Under the pieces are notes generated by a model. The model worked only from the letters and a program-made list of their open reading frames with translations. It did not search any database and was not told the DNA's origin. A stretch of 64,000 nt of DNA from 630D-37 sp037478835 (GTDB taxonomy: Bacteria; Chloroflexota; Anaerolineae; Anaerolineales; Villigracilaceae): the NCBI GenBank assembly GCA_037478835.1, contig JBBFLV010000001.1:124001-188000 (forward strand), read 5' to 3'. The position numbers were made by a program, and so were the translations under genes. Positions 39,283-48,265 of this stretch are shown here, piece by piece (the first letter of the stretch is position 1; every line of letters begins with the position of its first letter).

Positions 39283-39308
39283 ATGTCGCCCGGCGATTGA
39301 TGCGACAT
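39283..39308. promoter_or_regulatory. Inverted repeat between ffh and rpsP
   Basis: ATGTCGC (39283-39289) and GCGACAT (39302-39308) form a perfect 7-bp stem with a 12-base loop. It overlaps the zone where a -35 box for the TATAAT at 39331 would lie and is not followed by a T-run, so an operator is as likely as a terminator. Confidence 0.35.
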
Positions 39309-39330
39309 CAAAATCGGGCTAAAATTGCGA

Positions 39331-39336
39331 TATAAT
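39331..39336 (+). promoter_or_regulatory. -10 box upstream of rpsP
   Basis: TATAAT gives a predicted leader of about 60 bases ending in an AAGGAG Shine-Dalgarno before rpsP. No canonical -35 is seen. Confidence 0.45.
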
Positions 39337-39401
39337 AGTTTTATCCTTATTGCACCACCCGAACCCTCACAAGAGATTCACATCCCTAAGGAGTTTGTTC
39401 A

Positions 39402-39713
39402 ATGGTACGAATTCGTCTTCGTCGAACCGGCATGCGTGGTCAACCTTCCTACCGCATTGTTGCCGCAGATAAAGAGAGCCCGCGCGATGGGAAGTTCCTG
39501 GAAATCCTGGGATATTACAATCCGCGTACCGAGCCGGCCACCATCGAGGTCAAAGAAGATCGCGTCTATCACTGGCTGAAAAACGGCGCCCAGCTTTCCG
39601 AATCGGTAGAGCAGCTCTTCCGCAGCATTGGTCTGCTGGATCGCTATGCCCGTTATAAGGCCGGTGAGAGCCTGGAAGTGCTCCTCTCTGAGGCGGCGCG
39701 CCGCGGTGGGTGA
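39402..39713 (+). CDS. rpsP: 30S ribosomal protein S16
   Basis: The 103-residue protein matches bS16: VRIRLRRTGMRGQPSYRIVAADKESPRDGKFLEILGYYNP and the HWLKNGAQLSESV segment. It is slightly longer than the usual 80-90 residues at the C-terminus. The ATG has AAGGAG upstream. It heads the rpsP-khpA-rimM cluster. Confidence 0.97.
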   Translation: MVRIRLRRTGMRGQPSYRIVAADKESPRDGKFLEILGYYNPRTEPATIEVKEDRVYHWLKNGAQLSESVEQLFRSIGLLDRYARYKAGESLEVLLSEAARRGG

Positions 39714-39715
39714 GC

Positions 39716-39949
39716 ATGAAAGAACTGGTGGAATATCTTGCCAGATCCCTTGTCACCCGGCCGGATGAGGTGCGCGTCGAGGAACGGGAACGCGGCCGCC
39801 AGGTCTTTCTCACCCTGAGCGTCTCGAAAGAAGATATGGGACGCATTATCGGCAAACAGGGACGCATTGTCCAATCCATGCGCACCCTGTTACGCGTGGC
39901 GGCCGAACAAGAAGGCAAACAGGTCACGCTGGATATCCTTGAACCGTGA
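39716..39949 (+). CDS. khpA: KH-domain RNA-binding protein KhpA
   Basis: The 77-residue protein has a single KH domain with GRIIGKQGRIVQSMRTLLRVAAE. KhpA proteins bind RNA, often with KhpB, and are usually encoded between rpsP and rimM, as here. The ATG is three bases after the rpsP stop; a GTG two codons upstream overlaps it. Its own stop overlaps the rimM start. Confidence 0.95.
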   Translation: MKELVEYLARSLVTRPDEVRVEERERGRQVFLTLSVSKEDMGRIIGKQGRIVQSMRTLLRVAAEQEGKQVTLDILEP

Positions 39950-40497
39950 GGCGTAAGCATCCCTCCCCTTCTTCGAGTCCATCGCCAGGTAGTGACACGG
40001 TTCTCTACCTGGCGATTGGCTACTTAAGGCGACCGCACGGGCTGCGCGGTGAAATGGTGATGGAGATCCACACCGATTTCCCCGAACGTCTGCAGCGGGG
40101 ACGGAAAGTTTACTTGGGTGAAGATCATCATCCGAGTGCGATCCTCTCGGTGCGTCCGCACAAAGAGGGCGTACTCATCGCCTTTGAGGGCATTCAAGGT
40201 CCGGAGGAGGCCGCCTTATGGCGCAATCAGTGGGTCTACGTCCGTTCGGATGAACTTCCCCCACTCCCCCCAGGACAATACTACGCTCACCAGCTGATCG
40301 GCTTACAGGTTTTCGATGAATCGGAGCGTTTGCTGGGCGAGCTCGCCGAAGTGCTCGATACACCGGCCAATAAGGTCTACCTCGTGCGCAAACCGGATGG
40401 CAAGGAATTGCTCCTGCCGGCCATTTCGCAAGTGATCCTTTCCATACACATCGAAGAGAAGCGAATGCGCGTACGTCTCCTCCCCGGCCTGGAATAG
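39946..40497 (+). CDS. rimM: Ribosome maturation factor RimM
   Basis: The 183-residue protein assists 30S assembly by binding S19. It has IGYLRRPHGLRGEMVMEIHTDFPER, then a PRC-barrel with PGQYYAHQLIGLQVFDE, LLGELAEVLDTPANKVYLVRKPDGKELLLPA. A Ser/Pro-rich N-terminal extension of about 17 residues precedes the core. The start is GTG, overlapping the khpA stop as GTGA; no other start exists close to the core. Confidence 0.95.
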   Translation: MRRKHPSPSSSPSPGSDTVLYLAIGYLRRPHGLRGEMVMEIHTDFPERLQRGRKVYLGEDHHPSAILSVRPHKEGVLIAFEGIQGPEEAALWRNQWVYVRSDELPPLPPGQYYAHQLIGLQVFDESERLLGELAEVLDTPANKVYLVRKPDGKELLLPAISQVILSIHIEEKRMRVRLLPGLE

Positions 40498-40505
40498 GAG
40501 TCAGA

Positions 40506-43500
40506 ATGTCCTCCCCGCTAAAGGCCTATCGCCAGGAATTGCTGGAACGGCTGCTGAAGGGTATTCTGCCGTTCTGGTTTATTGCGCTGGCTGGCGGGCT
40601 CATTAATATCTACCAAACGCTCGAAGACCTTAATCACCCGGCTCTTTTGCGTACGGCTGTTCAAACGGCCTTCCTCTATCTTTTACTGACGGCTCTTGTG
40701 TTTTTTCTGGCGCTTACCGAAAGAGTGCGTTACACCTGGCGCGCCGCCGCTTTCCTGTTTGTGCTCTACGTGGTCGCCGCGCTAGGTCTGGCACAGGCAG
40801 CGCTTTTCGGGGATGGCCGGGTGGTCCTTTTTGCTTTTATTGTTTTAAGCGGCATTTTCTTTGACTTTAAAGGGGGGCTCTTTGCTTTCGTCCTCAGCGC
40901 TTTGACGATGGGAGTCATGGGGTGGTTGCATGTACAAGGCGCCTTATATCTCCCATCCGAAATACCAAACACCCGCGATCCCGCTGCCTGGTTCAGCGGC
41001 ACGTTTGTGTTACTCACCCTTGGCTTCGGCGCCTGGATTGCCGTGCAAACGTTGATCCACCGTTTAGAAAAACAGTGGCAAGAATCTGAGCAAACACGCC
41101 AACATGAGCAATTCCTTTACCGATTGATCACCACTATCGGTGCCATCAATCAACAGATCGTGCGCGCTCATCAGAAAGAAGCGCTCCTAAAGGAGGTGTG
41201 TCACATCCTAACCACGCTCCAGGAATATTCTCTTGCCTGGATTGGGCTGACGGATCGGAATGGAAAAATACAGCCAGTTGCCATAGCCGGGCATTCTCCT
41301 GAAGAAAAAAGATTGCTCCTTTCTCAGGCACAGGAGAGAGAACTTCAATGCATTCGCCAGGTTTTGGAGCAAGGTGCCCCTCTCTTGGTTACCGATGTGA
41401 CGATCTGCGAAAAATGTCCTCTCCAGCCCAATTGCCCCCAGCGGCAAGCGATCATTTTACCGCTTGTCCGCAACCAACGGCGCTGGGGAATCCTTTTTCT
41501 ATCCCATGATGATAAGCCCTTCCTGCCCGAAGAAGAGAACGTGCTGGAAGGGCTGGCCGATGACTTGGCCTTTGCCATCGAAAAGCTTTATACCGAAGAA
41601 CAAACCGAGAAGCTTACCCAGTTCGCCCCTCGACTGTTGACTGCCCACACCCTGGATGAGCTCTGGAATCGCGTGATTCGCGGCGTGTACGAAATTCTCC
41701 ATGCCGACCGCGTGGCGATCTATACGTACGATCGGGAGAAGGATCGAGTCTCTTGCCTGCGCTATAGCGGTCTTTCGGAAGAATACATCGATGCAGTCAA
41801 CCGCCTGTTTCGCGATCTGCCCGGCAGCCGCGTCTTCCGTTCACCGCAGCCGGTTGTTGTCCAGGATATCTTGAGTGATCCCTCTACTTTACCCTTGCGG
41901 GAGCAGATGATCCGCGAGGGGTTCCGTTCCTATGCCGTCTTTCCGATCTTTTCGGCTTCCGGAATCGTAGCTGCTTTTGTGGCCTACCGCAACGGCCCTT
42001 TGACTTTTACTTCGCACGAGATCAACATCGGGCAGGCAATGGTCAATGTGATTGCGCAGGCGCTCGAAAACCTGAACCTTTACGAACGCTTGCGCAATCA
42101 GGCCTCCGATCTCGGACGGCTCTATGCCGCCGCTCAAGATATGGCGGCCAGCCTGCTCGATCCATCTGCCTTGCTTCAGGTTCTGACCTACCACGTGCTC
42201 AACGCACTTGAGGTGACCAGTTGTGCCCTTCTGGTCCTGGATGAATCCCAATCGACGCTCACAGTGCTTGCCGAAGCCTGGGGGGAGAAGGCCTGTGCTG
42301 AAGAACGGGTCTCGCGACTTGGGAAAAGTGCCTCTATCCAGGATTTTCCGACGGTGATACGCGCTATCCAAAGTGGATTGCCCATCCCACTTTTCTCAGA
42401 TAGTCCTGATCTCTCCGCTGCGGAACGAGCTCAATTTGACACCTATTGTATCCAATCCATGCTCGTTGTCCCGATCCTGGTGCGCGGGCGGCTGATCGGC
42501 CTGATCCAGATACGCGAAAGCCGCCAACGCCGCGAATTCACCCAGGCGGAAATCCGCCTGGCACAGGCGATGGCAGGCTTCGGTACGGTGCTCGAAAGCG
42601 CGCAGCTTTTCCAGGAGCTGGAACGACGAGAGGCTTTCTTCCGCGCCGTGATCGAGCATGCCGCAGATGGCATTGCCATTCTCGATGAACAGGGTTACTT
42701 CCGTTATCTCAGCCCTTCCGTGGAGCGTCTTCTTGGGCATCCGCTCGAAGATATTACCAACCGCTCCCCGTTTCAATATATCCACCCGGATGATCTGCCC
42801 TTGATGCATCAGGCCTGGGAAGAAGGCATACGGCAACCGGGGATCATTCGTCAGGTCAATTATCGCTTTCGCAATGCTCAAGGAGAATGGAGACATATTG
42901 AAGCCGTCGCCCGCAACCTTTTGCACGATCCCAACGTGCGCGGGGTGGTGATCAACTTCCGTGACGTTACCGAGCGCATCGAAGCCCAGCAAAAACTCCA
43001 GCAGTATGCTCAGGCGCTGGCCGAAGCATACGATCGCACTCTGGAAGGCTGGGCAAAAGCGCTGGAACTGCGCGATGAACTCACCGAAGATCATACCCGT
43101 CGGGTCGTAGAAATGTCGGTCAAGTTCGCCCGCTTGCTCGGGTTGGACGAAACGCAAATCGCTCATATTCGCCGCGGGGCTATTCTGCACGATATTGGTA
43201 AAATGGCCATTCCGGATGCGATCCTGCACAAGCGCGGTCCCCTCACCGTGGAAGAAAGACGCCTGATTCAGCGCCACCCCCAGTTTGCCTATGAAATGCT
43301 TTACCCCATCGAATTCTTGCGTCCGGCGCTCGATATTCCCTATTGTCACCATGAGCGCTGGGATGGAAAGGGCTACCCACGGCGTCTAAAAGGCGATGCG
43401 ATCCCACTGGCCGCACGTATCTTTTCCATCGTGGATGTCTGGGATGCGGTTACTTCCGATCGCCCCTATCGGCGTGCCTGGTCACGAGAGCGTGCACTGG

Positions 43501-43589
43501 AGTATATTCGCTCTCAAGCCGGGAAAATGTTCGATCCTACACTGGTAGAATTTTTCATTCAGCATTTGGATATCATCTCCCCCTTATAA
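40506..43589 (+). CDS. Membrane GAF-PAS-HD-GYP sensor, c-di-GMP phosphodiesterase
   Basis: The 1027-residue protein has five or six N-terminal membrane helices (about 20-185), three GAF-like domains, a PAS domain (FFRAVIEHAADGIAILDEQGYFRYLSPSVERLLGHP), and a C-terminal HD-GYP domain with HTRRVVEMSVKFARLLG, ILHDIGKMAIPD, HHERWDGKGYPRRLKGDAIPL and VDVWDAVTSDRPYR. All HD-GYP catalytic motifs appear intact, so hydrolysis of cyclic di-GMP is expected. The first GAF region contains a CEKCPLQPNCPQRQ cysteine cluster that might bind metal (inference). It starts eight bases after rimM, where trmD is often found, and is likely cotranscribed with the ribosomal cluster. Confidence 0.92.
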   Translation: MSSPLKAYRQELLERLLKGILPFWFIALAGGLINIYQTLEDLNHPALLRTAVQTAFLYLLLTALVFFLALTERVRYTWRAAAFLFVLYVVAALGLAQAALFGDGRVVLFAFIVLSGIFFDFKGGLFAFVLSALTMGVMGWLHVQGALYLPSEIPNTRDPAAWFSGTFVLLTLGFGAWIAVQTLIHRLEKQWQESEQTRQHEQFLYRLITTIGAINQQIVRAHQKEALLKEVCHILTTLQEYSLAWIGLTDRNGKIQPVAIAGHSPEEKRLLLSQAQERELQCIRQVLEQGAPLLVTDVTICEKCPLQPNCPQRQAIILPLVRNQRRWGILFLSHDDKPFLPEEENVLEGLADDLAFAIEKLYTEEQTEKLTQFAPRLLTAHTLDELWNRVIRGVYEILHADRVAIYTYDREKDRVSCLRYSGLSEEYIDAVNRLFRDLPGSRVFRSPQPVVVQDILSDPSTLPLREQMIREGFRSYAVFPIFSASGIVAAFVAYRNGPLTFTSHEINIGQAMVNVIAQALENLNLYERLRNQASDLGRLYAAAQDMAASLLDPSALLQVLTYHVLNALEVTSCALLVLDESQSTLTVLAEAWGEKACAEERVSRLGKSASIQDFPTVIRAIQSGLPIPLFSDSPDLSAAERAQFDTYCIQSMLVVPILVRGRLIGLIQIRESRQRREFTQAEIRLAQAMAGFGTVLESAQLFQELERREAFFRAVIEHAADGIAILDEQGYFRYLSPSVERLLGHPLEDITNRSPFQYIHPDDLPLMHQAWEEGIRQPGIIRQVNYRFRNAQGEWRHIEAVARNLLHDPNVRGVVINFRDVTERIEAQQKLQQYAQALAEAYDRTLEGWAKALELRDELTEDHTRRVVEMSVKFARLLGLDETQIAHIRRGAILHDIGKMAIPDAILHKRGPLTVEERRLIQRHPQFAYEMLYPIEFLRPALDIPYCHHERWDGKGYPRRLKGDAIPLAARIFSIVDVWDAVTSDRPYRRAWSRERALEYIRSQAGKMFDPTLVEFFIQHLDIISPL

Positions 43590-43598
43590 AGGTGCCTT

Positions 43599-45575
43599 AT
43601 GCAAACAGTAGACCTTCTTCTCACCAATGCCATCCTGCTGACCATGGACGGCGAAATGCGGCAGTATACCCCCGGTGCCCTGGCCGTTTGTGGCGATAGC
43701 ATCGTTGACCTTGGCCCCCAAGAGCGCCTACTTGCCGAATATACGGCTCGCGAGACGATCGATTGCGGTGGCAAGGTGCTTATGCCGGGCCTGATCAATG
43801 CTCACACCCATGTGCCGATGACCTTGCTCCGCGGCCTGGCCGATGATCTGCGCCTGGATGTTTGGCTGATGGGCTATATGATGCCCGTTGAGCGCGAATT
43901 CGTCACCCCGGAATTTGTGCGCTTGGGCACGTTGCTGGCCTGTGCCGAATTGATCCGCAGTGGTGTGACTACCTTTAACGATATGTATTACTTTGAAGAA
44001 GAAGTAGCCAAAGCCGCCGCCGAGGCCGGCATGCGCGCCATTTGTGCCCAAACGGTGCTCAAATTCCCCTCCCCTGATGCGGCCTCTTTTGAAGATTCCA
44101 TGGCCTATGCGCGTGATTTCATTCAGCGCTGGAAGGATCACCCTTTGATCGTCCCGGCCATTGCACCCCACGCTCCTTATACCTGCACCGATGAAATCCT
44201 ACGCGCTACGGCGCAGCTGGCCGCCGAATTCGATGTGCCTCTGCATACCCACCTGGCAGAAACGGCGCAAGAGCGCGAGAATATGCGCCAAGAACGTGGC
44301 ATGCCGGTCATCCCCTATGTGAAAAAGCAAGGGTTGTTTGAGGCCAAAGTGATCGCGGCGCACTGCGTGCACATTGACGTGGGTGAAATGCACACCCTGC
44401 AACATGCCGGCGCGGGTGTGGCGCACAATCCATCTTCTAATCTCAAATTGGCATCCGGCTTTGCTCCGGTGGCGAAGATGCTCGAGGTGGGCCTGAATGT
44501 GGGCATCGGCACCGATGGCCCGGCCTCGAACAACGATCTGGATATGTTCGAGGAGATGCGCTTGGCGGCTTTCATCGCCAAAGCGGTGACCAACGATCCC
44601 ACCGCCCTGCCGGCGCCCACCGTCCTCGCTCTGGCGACGCGCATCGGCGCTCAGGCTCTGCATATCGGTCACCTGACCGGCTCGCTGGAGCCCGGCAAAC
44701 GCGCCGACCTGATCCTGGTCGATCTGAATCCTTTGCATAATTCGCCTGCCTTCCGCCGCTCTCCCGATGCCGTCTATGCCCAGCTCGTCTACGCCGCTAA
44801 ATCCACCGATGTGACCGATGTGATGATCAACGGCCGTTGGGTGATGCGCGATCGTCGCCTGCTCACGCTGGATGAAGAGTCTCTGCTTGCGGAAGCGCGT
44901 GCCATCGCCACCCGCATTGATCACTTCCTGATCGCCCGTGAGCAATCCGTGCTTTCTAAGCTCATTGCCCTGGGTGGCTCAATGGAGCAGGAGTCGTTCG
45001 AGGTCCAAGTGAAAGTGCGCGTGCCCGACCGTGAGGCTCTGCGTCAAGCGATCGAAAACCATCCCGAAATCCAGATCACCGCGTTCAAACATTATCGTCA
45101 ATACGATAACTACTTCTTCTTTGCCGATCGCGCCCAGGGACGGTTACGCTTCCGCGAAGATGATCTGATCGACGCGGCCGGCAACGTGCTCAACGTGCGC
45201 ACCCGTCTCACCCTGATCGGCGCGCAGCGTGAGGGGCAGCTGGCGCATGATGTCCTTCTCTCCCGCAGCCGCTACCTGGCTCCGGCCACCTATCCTTTGC
45301 GCTTCTACCGCGAATACTTCAAACCCGAAAGCGAGCTGAGCATTGAAAAGGACCGCCTGCGCTGGCACATTCGCTACCGCGATACCGAATTCTTTGTCAA
45401 CCTCGATCACTTACAGGAACCGCCGCTGGGTGACTTTTTGGAGATCAAAAGTCGCACCTGGAGCCGCCGCGATGCGGAGCATAAAGCCGGGCTCGTGCAG
45501 GAACTACTGGCTCTGCTCGGACTTTCCGAAGCCGAAGTCATCGTCCGCGACTACGTCGAAATGGTGATCGCGTAG
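43599..45575 (+). CDS. mtaD: MTA/SAH deaminase-like amidohydrolase fused to CYTH-like domain
   Basis: Residues 1-450 form a metal-dependent amidohydrolase of the MtaD/SsnA group: PGLINAHTHVPMTLLRGLADDLRLDVWL (His69, His71), PLHTHLAETAQE, AHCVHID, GVAHNPSSNLKLASG and GIGTDGPASNNDLDM. This family deaminates methylthioadenosine, S-adenosylhomocysteine or related purines. From about residue 463 to 658 follows a second domain resembling CYTH (adenylate cyclase IV/triphosphatase fold): FEVQVKVRVPD, FKHYRQYDNYFF, RLRFREDD, RTRLTLIG and GDFLEIKSRTWS. The classical ExExK signature reads EVQVK, so catalysis by this part is doubtful. The length of 658 residues against the usual 430-450 reflects the fusion. 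It starts ten bases after the HD-GYP gene. Confidence 0.85.
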   Translation: MQTVDLLLTNAILLTMDGEMRQYTPGALAVCGDSIVDLGPQERLLAEYTARETIDCGGKVLMPGLINAHTHVPMTLLRGLADDLRLDVWLMGYMMPVEREFVTPEFVRLGTLLACAELIRSGVTTFNDMYYFEEEVAKAAAEAGMRAICAQTVLKFPSPDAASFEDSMAYARDFIQRWKDHPLIVPAIAPHAPYTCTDEILRATAQLAAEFDVPLHTHLAETAQERENMRQERGMPVIPYVKKQGLFEAKVIAAHCVHIDVGEMHTLQHAGAGVAHNPSSNLKLASGFAPVAKMLEVGLNVGIGTDGPASNNDLDMFEEMRLAAFIAKAVTNDPTALPAPTVLALATRIGAQALHIGHLTGSLEPGKRADLILVDLNPLHNSPAFRRSPDAVYAQLVYAAKSTDVTDVMINGRWVMRDRRLLTLDEESLLAEARAIATRIDHFLIAREQSVLSKLIALGGSMEQESFEVQVKVRVPDREALRQAIENHPEIQITAFKHYRQYDNYFFFADRAQGRLRFREDDLIDAAGNVLNVRTRLTLIGAQREGQLAHDVLLSRSRYLAPATYPLRFYREYFKPESELSIEKDRLRWHIRYRDTEFFVNLDHLQEPPLGDFLEIKSRTWSRRDAEHKAGLVQELLALLGLSEAEVIVRDYVEMVIA

Positions 45576-45595
45576 GATCGTCTGCTCTTCCTAGA

Positions 45596-45637
45596 CAACG
45601 CGCGCCGGGGTGTAAGCCGCCTCGGCGCGTTGCTTTT
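45596..45637 (+). terminator. Intrinsic terminator after the amidohydrolase gene
   Basis: CAACGCGC with CCG pairs with CGGCGCGTTG (45623-45632), closing a GC-rich stem followed by CTTTT. It ends the plus-strand transcript that includes the HD-GYP and amidohydrolase genes. Confidence 0.65.
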
Positions 45638-45863
45638 CGGTGTTCTCAATCTGTGGACTTCGGTCAGAGCCCGAAGGTACACTCGGATAGCAAATCATTC
45701 AAGCTTGTGTTGTCTGGGCTTTCCACGCTTGTGAATAGACGAAATACTTCAACCTCAAAGCAGTGCCTGTTGGCGGTAAAAATCTTCGCCAAAACTTCTT
45801 TCGGAGAAAACGAGGCCTTCTGAGCGTGGTACAATGCAGGTGATTCTCATCTGGAGGCCTTCT

Positions 45864-47090
45864 ATGACGCGAGAAGTATGGATCATCGACGCTATTCGTA
45901 CGCCGATCGGTGCTTTGGGCGGGTCGCTGGCGCGTGTGCGCCCGGATGATCTGGCGGCATTGGTGCTCAAGGCGATCGTTGAACGCAATCAACTCGACCC
46001 GGCCTTGGTGGAAGAAGTCTACATGGGCTGTGCCAATCAGGCCGGGGAGGATAACCGCAACGTGGCGCGCATGGCTTTGCTGTTGGCCGGCTTCCCACCC
46101 AGCGTTCCCGGCGTGACGGTCAACCGCCTATGCGCTTCCGGTTTGGCTGCGGTCAACCTGGCGGCCCGCGCCATCCGCAACGGGGATGGAGAGATCTATA
46201 TCGCCGGTGGCGTGGAATCCATGTCCCGTGCCCCCTATGCCATTCCTAAGGCAGAAGAGCCGTTTGCTTTTGGCAATCTCACTGCCTGGGATACCGCGTT
46301 GGGCTGGCGCTTCCCGAATCCACGGATGAAAGAACTGTACGGCATTGAATCCATGGGCGAAACGGCCGAGAACATCGCTGCCGAGCGCCCGCACCTGACG
46401 CGCGAAAAGCAGGATGCTTTTGCCTTGCGCTCCCATCAGCGCGCCATTGCCGCCATCGATAGTGGCAAATTTGCCGAAGAGATCGTTCCCGTCCCCGTGC
46501 CGCAGAAGAAAGGCGATCCGATCCTGGTCACCACCGATGAGCGCCCTCGGCGCGACACCTCGATGGAATCGCTGGCACGCCTCAAGCCGGCCTTTCGACC
46601 CGGTGGTACCGTCACGGCGGGGAACTCCTCCGGCCTGAACGATGGGGCAGCTGCCGTGCTTCTGATGAGCAAAGAAAAGGCCGAATCGCTTGGTCTGCGC
46701 CCTATGGCACGCTTCGTCGCCGCCGCGGCGGCCGGAGTGGAACCGCGAGTGATGGGCTACGGTCCGATCCCGGCCACGCGCAAAGCCCTCCAACGCGCCG
46801 GCCTTTCTATCCAGGACCTGCGCCTGGTCGAGATCAACGAGGCGTTCGCCGTTCAGACCCTGGCGGTGATCGAAGACCTGGAGCTGGACGAATCGATCGT
46901 CAACGTCAACGGTGGCGCCATTGCCCTCGGCCATCCGCTCGGATGCTCCGGCGCCCGCATCCTGACCACGTTGCTCCATGAAATGCGTCGACGTGCCCCA
47001 CAGGAAAAACGTCCTTTCTACGGCCTGGCCACGCTCTGCGTAGGAGTGGGCCAAGGAGAAGCCACGATCGTGGAATGGATCGGCGAATGA
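45864..47090 (+). CDS. Acetyl-CoA acetyltransferase family thiolase
   Basis: The 408-residue protein is a thiolase II. Nucleophile Cys90 lies in NRLCASGLAAVNLAARAI; EINEAFAVQTLAV, GGAIALGHPLGCSGARI and the second Cys in LCVGVGQGEAT are conserved. It could make acetoacetyl-CoA or cleave 3-ketoacyl-CoA (including 3-oxoadipyl-CoA); no partner gene of either pathway is adjacent. The ATG with GGAGG upstream was chosen over a start ten codons earlier in the same frame. The stop overlaps the next start (ATGA). Confidence 0.92.
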   Translation: MTREVWIIDAIRTPIGALGGSLARVRPDDLAALVLKAIVERNQLDPALVEEVYMGCANQAGEDNRNVARMALLLAGFPPSVPGVTVNRLCASGLAAVNLAARAIRNGDGEIYIAGGVESMSRAPYAIPKAEEPFAFGNLTAWDTALGWRFPNPRMKELYGIESMGETAENIAAERPHLTREKQDAFALRSHQRAIAAIDSGKFAEEIVPVPVPQKKGDPILVTTDERPRRDTSMESLARLKPAFRPGGTVTAGNSSGLNDGAAAVLLMSKEKAESLGLRPMARFVAAAAAGVEPRVMGYGPIPATRKALQRAGLSIQDLRLVEINEAFAVQTLAVIEDLELDESIVNVNGGAIALGHPLGCSGARILTTLLHEMRRRAPQEKRPFYGLATLCVGVGQGEATIVEWIGE

Positions 47091-48253
47091 ACGTGTTCCC
47101 CTTTCTGCTCGTCTTTGCTCTCCTGTTCGGTTGTACCACTTCCCCAACCACGGCACCGACCGCGCCACCCTTGCCTTCGTCACCGACTCTTGTCCCGGCC
47201 TCTCCCGCTTCTGCCGGCGCCGCATTCGGTCTCTGGACCTCGAGCCTCGACCTGGAACATCTGACGTATCTCCGCCTTTTTGACCGTGAACACGGTTGGG
47301 CACTCACCACGGATAGCATCTATCACCTCGAAGGCGCGCGCTGGCAAAACGTCACTCCCCCGTCTATGAATGTGGCCGGCTATGCCCTGAGCTTCTACTT
47401 CCTGGATGCCCAAAATGCTTGGATCCTTCACCCGAATGAATCCGGCGATCCGAGCCTGCAGGGCATCTTTCATCGCACAGGGGATGGCGGAAAGAATTGG
47501 GAAACATTCTCCGTCCCCTTCGGCGCCGCCGATCTCACCTTCCTAAATGCCAACGATGGATGGGCGATGGTCTCGCTGGCCGGCGGGGCCGGTTCCAGCA
47601 GTATCGCCATCTACCAAACACGGGATGCCGGGCGCTCTTGGGAGCTGCGTTTCGTCAACGATCCGAGCATCCCCAACTCCCGTCAGGATATTCCGCTGAC
47701 GGGGATGAAGAGCGGCCTGGCGGCGCGTGACCTGCAAACGGCCTGGGTGGTCGGCACCACCTATGCTCCTCTCACCCCTTATCTTTATATCACCCGCGAT
47801 GGTGGCCAGAGCTGGCGATTGCAGCACCTGCCACTTCCCGCCCTCGAACCGGAAGCGCTTCTCTCCTTCCATTCACCGATCGTGTTAAGCCCCCAGGAGC
47901 TCCTTCTGCCGGTAGAGATCATCAACCAGTCTATGCGCACCGCCATCTATCGCAGCCACGATGGTGGAGAATCCTGGGAGCCGAACCCGGTTTTGATCGA
48001 GGGCCTTGGCCGATTCCAAGCTCTCTCCTCACAGGAATGGATCTTCTGGAACGGCTCGACCCTCTTTTACACATCCAATGGCGGCCAGAATTGGGAAATC
48101 CGTGTCCCCAATCATGCTTTCGGTGATGCCTTTGCCGGCCTACAATTCCTAAACCCACAGGAAGGCTTTCTTTGGACGATCAACGGAGAAAAGCGAGCCG
48201 TCCTCTACTACACCTCCGATGGTGGAAAAACCTGGACCCCCTTGAATCCCTGA
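47087..48253 (+). CDS. Lipoprotein with Asp-box (BNR) beta-propeller repeats
   Basis: The 388-residue protein has a signal peptide with lipobox LFGC (Cys16), a Thr/Pro-rich spacer, then six Asp-box-like repeats: DGGKNWETF, DAGRSWELR, DGGQSWRLQ, DGGESWEPN, NGGQNWEIR and DGGKTWTPL. This is a sialidase/Ycf48-type propeller without visible glycosidase residues. It is probably an extracytoplasmic binding or assembly protein. It is coupled to the thiolase gene by ATGA overlap, with no obvious functional link. Confidence 0.8.
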   Translation: MNVFPFLLVFALLFGCTTSPTTAPTAPPLPSSPTLVPASPASAGAAFGLWTSSLDLEHLTYLRLFDREHGWALTTDSIYHLEGARWQNVTPPSMNVAGYALSFYFLDAQNAWILHPNESGDPSLQGIFHRTGDGGKNWETFSVPFGAADLTFLNANDGWAMVSLAGGAGSSSIAIYQTRDAGRSWELRFVNDPSIPNSRQDIPLTGMKSGLAARDLQTAWVVGTTYAPLTPYLYITRDGGQSWRLQHLPLPALEPEALLSFHSPIVLSPQELLLPVEIINQSMRTAIYRSHDGGESWEPNPVLIEGLGRFQALSSQEWIFWNGSTLFYTSNGGQNWEIRVPNHAFGDAFAGLQFLNPQEGFLWTINGEKRAVLYYTSDGGKTWTPLNP

Positions 48254-48265
48254 AAGGAGAATGCG

